8,516 nucleotides of DNA from an uncultured Veillonella sp. (GTDB lineage Bacteria; Bacillota; Negativicutes; Veillonellales; Veillonellaceae), in the NCBI RefSeq assembly GCF_905209685.1, contig NZ_CAJLUB010000079.1, forward strand, positions 1 to 8,516. The letters run 5' to 3'. This document shows, piece by piece, positions 5,579-8,516 of the stretch. Position 1 is the stretch's first letter; the number at the start of each line of letters is the position of its first letter. The notes beneath the pieces are model-generated. The model was given only the letters and a program-made list of their open reading frames with translations. It made no database searches and had not been told where the DNA came from. The position numbers and the translations under genes were made by a program.

Positions 5579-6037
5579 TTATTTTTTAAGACGGCTAATT
5601 ACTTCGTTAGTAATGTTTTCGATTTTGCTATTAGCGTCAGCCGCACGGATTGTGTATGGATCATCCAATACTACATCCATTTTTTTCTCAACGCGAATGG
5701 ATTCAACAGCATTGTGAATTGCTTGCATCATAGGTTGAGCAATTTTGTTGATTTCTTCGTTTTCTTTTTGAAGCAATGGAGCTACGGATTTGTTGAATTC
5801 AGCTTCTGCTTGAGTTTGATCTTGAATTTTTTCAATTTCTTGTACTTTTTTCTCAATTTGTGGACGGTATTGAGCGTCTACTTGTTGCATTTTCATATCT
5901 AATGCACCATAGCCAGGGTAGCTATTTACTACTTGGCTCATATTTACTAAGCCAATGTTAGCAGCACTTGCTACTGCAGCAGTAGCAGACATAGCACCAA
6001 CGATAGCTAGGGTAGTTAATTTTTTAGATAATTTCAT
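5579..6037 (-). CDS. ompH: OmpH/Skp-family periplasmic chaperone
   Basis: The start at the ATG 6035-6037 is chosen because AGGAGG sits seven bases upstream and a classic signal peptide begins there. The frame stays open 28 codons further upstream, but that part has no ribosome site and overlaps the promoter. The protein has 152 residues. Residues 1-25 are a Sec signal peptide (MKLSKKL, a hydrophobic core, cleavage after VASA). The mature start NIGLVNMSQVVNSYPG is typical of OmpH. Residues 50-105 are charged, glutamine- and glutamate-rich helices that form the coiled-coil tentacles. The segment near 120-135 (KMDVVLDDP) returns to the beta core. Skp-type trimers hold unfolded outer-membrane proteins in the periplasm, so this gene implies a diderm envelope. 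It has its own promoter and terminator. Confidence 0.88.
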   Translation of the reverse strand: MKLSKKLTTLAIVGAMSATAAVASAANIGLVNMSQVVNSYPGYGALDMKMQQVDAQYRPQIEKKVQEIEKIQDQTQAEAEFNKSVAPLLQKENEEINKIAQPMMQAIHNAVESIRVEKKMDVVLDDPYTIRAADANSKIENITNEVISRLKK

Positions 6038-6064
6038 CTGAAATCCTCCTCGAAATAAAAGTGT

Positions 6065-6138
6065 CACTATACAATCCAATAGTGTACTATTTTTACTATA
6101 ACAAATCTCGCTAACTTTCACAAGACTATGTTACATAG
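6065..6138 (-). promoter_or_regulatory. ompH promoter with an upstream palindrome and a leader hairpin
   Basis: On the minus strand TTGTGA (6118-6123) and TATAGT (6095-6100) are exactly 17 bases apart, placing the start near 6088. A palindrome CTATGT-t-ACATAG (6126-6138) lies immediately upstream of the -35 box, where an activator could bind. CACTAT/ATAGTG (6065-6070 and 6079-6084) can form a hairpin in the leader. The boxes are seen; the protein-binding role is inferred. Confidence 0.6.
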
Positions 6139-6187
6139 CATAATAAAGCCCTATGAACTGCTTATGAAAGTCTATAGAAGTTAAAAT

Positions 6188-6260
6188 AATACCCACAGGC
6201 ATGCCCTGAAGCTATAATCGCAGTCGTTACGGACATATTCAGAGCACACATGTGGGTATT
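6188..6260. ncRNA. Folded intergenic element between gerW and ompH
   Basis: A perfect 10-bp closing stem pairs AATACCCACA (6188-6197) with TGTGGGTATT (6251-6260). Inside, GCCCTGAA (6203-6210) pairs with TTCAGAGC (6238-6245) apart from one C-A mismatch, and GTC/GAC (6224-6226 with 6231-6233) can close a small apical loop. On the minus strand the stem is followed by ATTTTAAC, so it may act as a weak terminator of the upstream operon. The overall size and branching suggest an RNA or a palindromic repeat unit. It has no tRNA features and I do not recognise its class. Confidence 0.45.
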
Positions 6261-6280
6261 ACGGCTTTCACCTAGTATTT

Positions 6281-6300
6281 ATAATTCGTCACCGAATTAT
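6281..6300 (-). other. Hairpin overlapping the gerW stop codon
   Basis: A perfect inverted repeat ATAATTCG-tcac-CGAATTAT includes the gerW stop codon (6297-6299). No U-run follows on the minus strand, so it is more likely a 3' stabilising hairpin than a full terminator. Confidence 0.5.
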
Positions 6301-6674
6301 TGTTCATCGTTCAAATAAATGTATTTATCGGATTTCAATTTGGACACGAGGTCAGGCACCAAACCGATAAGACGGTCGAAGCTGCTGCTGTAAGGGTTAC
6401 CTTTAATGTTGAACAACTCGATGCGTTCGCCTTTAATAACGAGGATAGCACTTGGTTCCATTTTGGCACCGCCGCCACCGCCACCACATTCGTGATTTTT
6501 GTTAGCAGTGTTGTGGTTTGTACCAGTACCGAAACCAAATGTTACGTCTACGAATGGAACAAGTGTAGTATCGCCGATTTGCACAGCTTCGCCTACTACA
6601 GTTTCCACCTTAATCATATTTTTGAATTTCTCGAATAGGACTTCCAAATTCTCTTTTACATTACTGTTCTCCAT
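6297..6674 (-). CDS. ytfJ: GerW/YtfJ-family protein
   Basis: The ATG at 6672-6674 is preferred over the adjacent GTG because GGAGG (6682-6686) lies seven bases upstream of it; the product has 125 residues. Residues 5-30 form the N-terminal helix (VKENLEVLFEKFKNMIKVETVVG). Residues 30-50 hold GEAVQIGDTTLVPFVDVTFGFGTG, characteristic of YtfJ. A glycine-rich stretch around CGGGGGGAKMEPSAILVI (residues 63-80) is the family hallmark. The C-terminus carries SSSFDRLIGLVPDLV. In Bacillus subtilis, YtfJ/GerW is a spore protein needed for germination, but homologues occur in non-sporulating Firmicutes with no established role. It follows the DUF2953 gene by about 70 bases, in the same pairing as ytfI-ytfJ, and is probably co-transcribed. 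Confidence 0.9.
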   Translation of the reverse strand: MENSNVKENLEVLFEKFKNMIKVETVVGEAVQIGDTTLVPFVDVTFGFGTGTNHNTANKNHECGGGGGGAKMEPSAILVIKGERIELFNIKGNPYSSSFDRLIGLVPDLVSKLKSDKYIYLNDEQ

Positions 6675-6746
6675 CACAGTACCTCCGCTTTTTGTGAAAG
6701 TATCATTGCTATATTAGCTCATGTACTTAGTTGACTTAATATATCC

Positions 6747-7886
6747 TTACGCTGTTTGACCTTGTTCGGCTTTCAGCTTTTCTAACTGCTTTGCTTCCTT
6801 CCGTTTAACCCAGAAGACGCGAGCACCTTCGCCCAATAGGGAACGCATTGGTTTAGATAGTAAAAATCTTGTGCCATGCCAAGCCATCACAGCTAAAATG
6901 ATGCGACCTTTAATGTGACCGCTACCTTCACCTGCCCAATTTACATAATCGAGCTCGATGTTCTCAGCTTGTTCTGGCCAAATGCTATATAGCATAGATG
7001 CAATAATCCCCATGCGATATGGGTCACCGATACCAAATCGACCTTCTATAGCCACATCGCGTGGTTTAGAGTGGTCATAGCATCGTTTTGAAACAAGGAA
7101 TAACTGGTGCCACAATTCTGTATTTGTTACATGTTTCATGAACCAGAATGTAGGAATTTTAGACTTAAATGATGCCACTGGATCGTTTGGATCTGGCTTT
7201 TCAAAACGTTGTTTCACCGTCGTTTTGAGGTCATTCACCTTCGTAAATACCTTTTCCTTAATGGAACCGTCACTGTTAAAAGTAACGCGGCTCACTGTTT
7301 CATCATCGCTTTGAATATGAGATGTTGGATCTTGCTGAATGGAGTCATACCGATCAGCACGAGCTTGTGCATCCATATCCTTAGAAGCTTGTTCAGGACG
7401 TTCTATGCGTTCATTCGGCTTTTGAGAAGTCCCAGCCCCTGGCGCTTCTTCATCACTAAAGGTAGCGTCAGAACGCTGAGCACTCTTCAAATCATCAAAG
7501 CTAGTACCACTAGAGCTTGCAGAAGGACCTTGTCCGCCCCCTTGCATCGCCTTGGCGAAGGCTTCCGATTGCGACATGTCGCCATCGTCGTCCATCACCT
7601 TTTGGTATTCTTCTTCTACGCGATTTTCAAGCCATTCTTCATAATCTTTCACAGGACCAATCTTGAGCATGCCCAAAATGTATAATTCCTTAAAAAATGG
7701 TTTGTCCTGTAAATACGCTAGATGCAGTGAAAATACACGCCACAGCCATTTGACGCGCACCTCGCCACGATATGGCGATCGTCCGTTGATTTCGATGCTA
7801 TATGTGATTGGTGTCAGTAGGATAATCAAGATGAGTGCTGCAATGATGGCCACAATAACGAGGGCCACAATAGCCACTGTACTCAA
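6747..7886 (-). CDS. DUF2953 (YtfI-like) membrane-anchored protein
   Basis: Residues 2-27 form one strong hydrophobic helix (STVAIVALVIVAIIAALILI) followed by PITYSIEINGRSPYRGEVRVKWLWRVFSL, the usual opening of DUF2953 proteins. Residues about 95-215 are a charged, low-complexity and probably disordered region rich in S, D, E, Q and G. Residues 235-360 form the conserved C-terminal domain (FWFMKHV, KPRDVAIEGRFGIGDPYRMGIIASMLYSIWP, then GHIKGRIIL). The start is uncertain: a nine- to ten-base Shine-Dalgarno (7892-7901, AAGGAGGTGA) overlaps the ATG at 7890-7892 and sits eight bases before a TTG at 7884-7886, so I prefer the TTG (379 residues). DUF2953 proteins are paired with YtfJ in spore-formers as YtfI. 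The gene lies 29 bases after cobO, in an apparent operon. Biochemical function is unknown. Confidence 0.85.
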   Translation of the reverse strand: MSTVAIVALVIVAIIAALILIILLTPITYSIEINGRSPYRGEVRVKWLWRVFSLHLAYLQDKPFFKELYILGMLKIGPVKDYEEWLENRVEEEYQKVMDDDGDMSQSEAFAKAMQGGGQGPSASSSGTSFDDLKSAQRSDATFSDEEAPGAGTSQKPNERIERPEQASKDMDAQARADRYDSIQQDPTSHIQSDDETVSRVTFNSDGSIKEKVFTKVNDLKTTVKQRFEKPDPNDPVASFKSKIPTFWFMKHVTNTELWHQLFLVSKRCYDHSKPRDVAIEGRFGIGDPYRMGIIASMLYSIWPEQAENIELDYVNWAGEGSGHIKGRIILAVMAWHGTRFLLSKPMRSLLGEGARVFWVKRKEAKQLEKLKAEQGQTA

Positions 7887-7891
7887 CCACA

Positions 7892-7901
7892 TCACCTCCT
7901 T
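7892..7901 (-). promoter_or_regulatory. Extended Shine-Dalgarno that decides the DUF2953 start
   Basis: AAGGAGGTGA on the minus strand is complementary over its full length to the 16S rRNA 3' end. It leaves only two bases before the ATG but eight before the in-frame TTG, favouring TTG initiation. Confidence 0.6.
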
Positions 7902-7915
7902 AGGTGTACCTATGA

Positions 7916-8494
7916 TTAGTTTTCAATACCTTTTCGAGCCATTACGCCTTGAAGGTAGTAATGTTTGACCTCTTTCATTTCCGTTACAAGGTCTGCCTCA
8001 TCGATTAATTCTTGAGGAGCCCCACGGCCCGTAAATACGAGTTCCGTTTCTGGATGACGAGCATCGAGCAAAGCCTTTGTTTTATCCCATGTAATGAGTT
8101 CAAAGAAGAGCGCCATATTGTATTCATCAAGAACCACGAGATCGTATTCACCACTGCTGATAGCAGCTAGTGCACGTTCGTAGCCTTTTTCGATGAGCGC
8201 TACATAATCCTTTGGCGGATTGCCAGATTCAAAGACAACGACTTCATCGCCCCATTTAGCGAGTTCATCCTTGCTCTTCATCCCTTCTTTGATGATAAAG
8301 AATGGCTTGCCCACGGTTTCTAAGGTTAAATTCTTTAAGGTAGGTAAAATAGTATGTTCACTATATACTTTAGATTTCATAAATTGCAAAAAGAGGACTT
8401 TCTTGCCAGCGCCGATGGCACGGATAGCTAGACCGATAGCAGCGGTCGTTTTGCCCTTGCCTTCGCCGGTATAAACTTGTACATAGGCCTTCAT
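7916..8494 (-). CDS. cobO: Cob(I)yrinic acid a,c-diamide adenosyltransferase (CobO/BtuR type)
   Basis: The start at the ATG 8492-8494 has GGAGG seven bases upstream; an upstream in-frame extension of six codons would include the ribosome site. The 192-residue length is normal for the family. Residues 4-25 give the first strand and P-loop (VQVYTGEGKGKTTAAIGLAIRA), with GEGKGKTT at 10-17. A second strand KVLFLQFMKS follows. The Walker B-like strand is VVLDEYNMAL. The C-terminal half carries LVFTGRGAPQELIDEADLVTEM and the family ending VKHYYLQGVMARKGIEN. The enzyme transfers the adenosyl group of ATP to cob(I)alamin or cobyrinate diamide in coenzyme B12 synthesis or salvage. It heads the group cobO-DUF2953-ytfJ inside this window; genes upstream lie outside it. 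Confidence 0.95.
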   Translation of the reverse strand: MKAYVQVYTGEGKGKTTAAIGLAIRAIGAGKKVLFLQFMKSKVYSEHTILPTLKNLTLETVGKPFFIIKEGMKSKDELAKWGDEVVVFESGNPPKDYVALIEKGYERALAAISSGEYDLVVLDEYNMALFFELITWDKTKALLDARHPETELVFTGRGAPQELIDEADLVTEMKEVKHYYLQGVMARKGIEN

Positions 8495-8516
8495 AGATAT
8501 ACCTCCGTTCATATAC

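Noticed and set aside
5579..6121. Upstream-extended start of ompH
   Set aside because: The extension overlaps the promoter, lacks a ribosome site and would bury the signal peptide 28 residues inside the protein.
6188..6260. tRNA gene
   Set aside because: The 73-nt length fits, but there is no TTC/GTTCGA loop, no anticodon arm geometry and no D-loop on either strand.
6300..6717. Plus-strand frames antisense to gerW
   Set aside because: The gerW reading is a clear family match with a good ribosome site; the antisense frames show no family features.
7209..7968. Plus-strand frames antisense to the DUF2953 gene
   Set aside because: They arise from low-complexity sequence in the disordered region of DUF2953 and have no start signals.
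1..8516. CRISPR array, insertion sequence or rRNA gene
   Set aside because: No regularly spaced repeats, no transposase frame with terminal repeats and no rRNA-like conserved stretches were seen.

Overview
The window looks like a chromosome segment from a low-GC, anaerobic member of the Negativicutes, most likely Veillonella or a close relative. This is inferred from a mixed gene content. There is a periplasmic OmpH/Skp chaperone with a signal peptide, which implies an outer membrane. There is also a Firmicutes-type DUF2953-GerW (ytfI-ytfJ-like) pair, strong AGGAGG ribosome binding sites, a cobalamin adenosyltransferase and a siroheme-type sulfite/nitrite reductase protein. No database search was possible, so the genus is a judgement.

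Left part (1-1394). A minus-strand HigA-type antitoxin with an ImmA/IrrE-like C-terminal half runs off the left edge. A decayed remnant of its RelE/HigB-type toxin lies just upstream of it. The promoter of this pair sits between two matching 8-5-8 inverted repeats that look like autoregulatory operators. A strongly structured element (about 1192-1306) follows and forms the leader of the plus-strand operon.

Plus-strand metabolic part (1395-3632). A 318-residue sulfite/nitrite reductase-like protein fused to a DUF1858 redox domain is followed one base later by an unrecognised 221-residue partner, then a terminator. A separately transcribed small cupin follows and ends in a bidirectional terminator.

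Minus-strand accessory part (3656-5403). A nitroreductase carries a one-base frameshift at its fifth or sixth codon. Next comes an Abi_2/AbiF-family HEPN protein. Directly upstream of it is a compact promoter, a short folded RNA of about 68 nt and an intrinsic terminator. This is the layout of an RNA-antitoxin/AbiF toxin module, and it is the most interesting locus in the window.

Right part (5536-8516, all minus strand). In transcription order this holds cobO, a DUF2953 membrane protein, ytfJ/gerW, a folded intergenic element, and ompH with its own promoter and terminator. The first three are closely spaced and probably form one operon.
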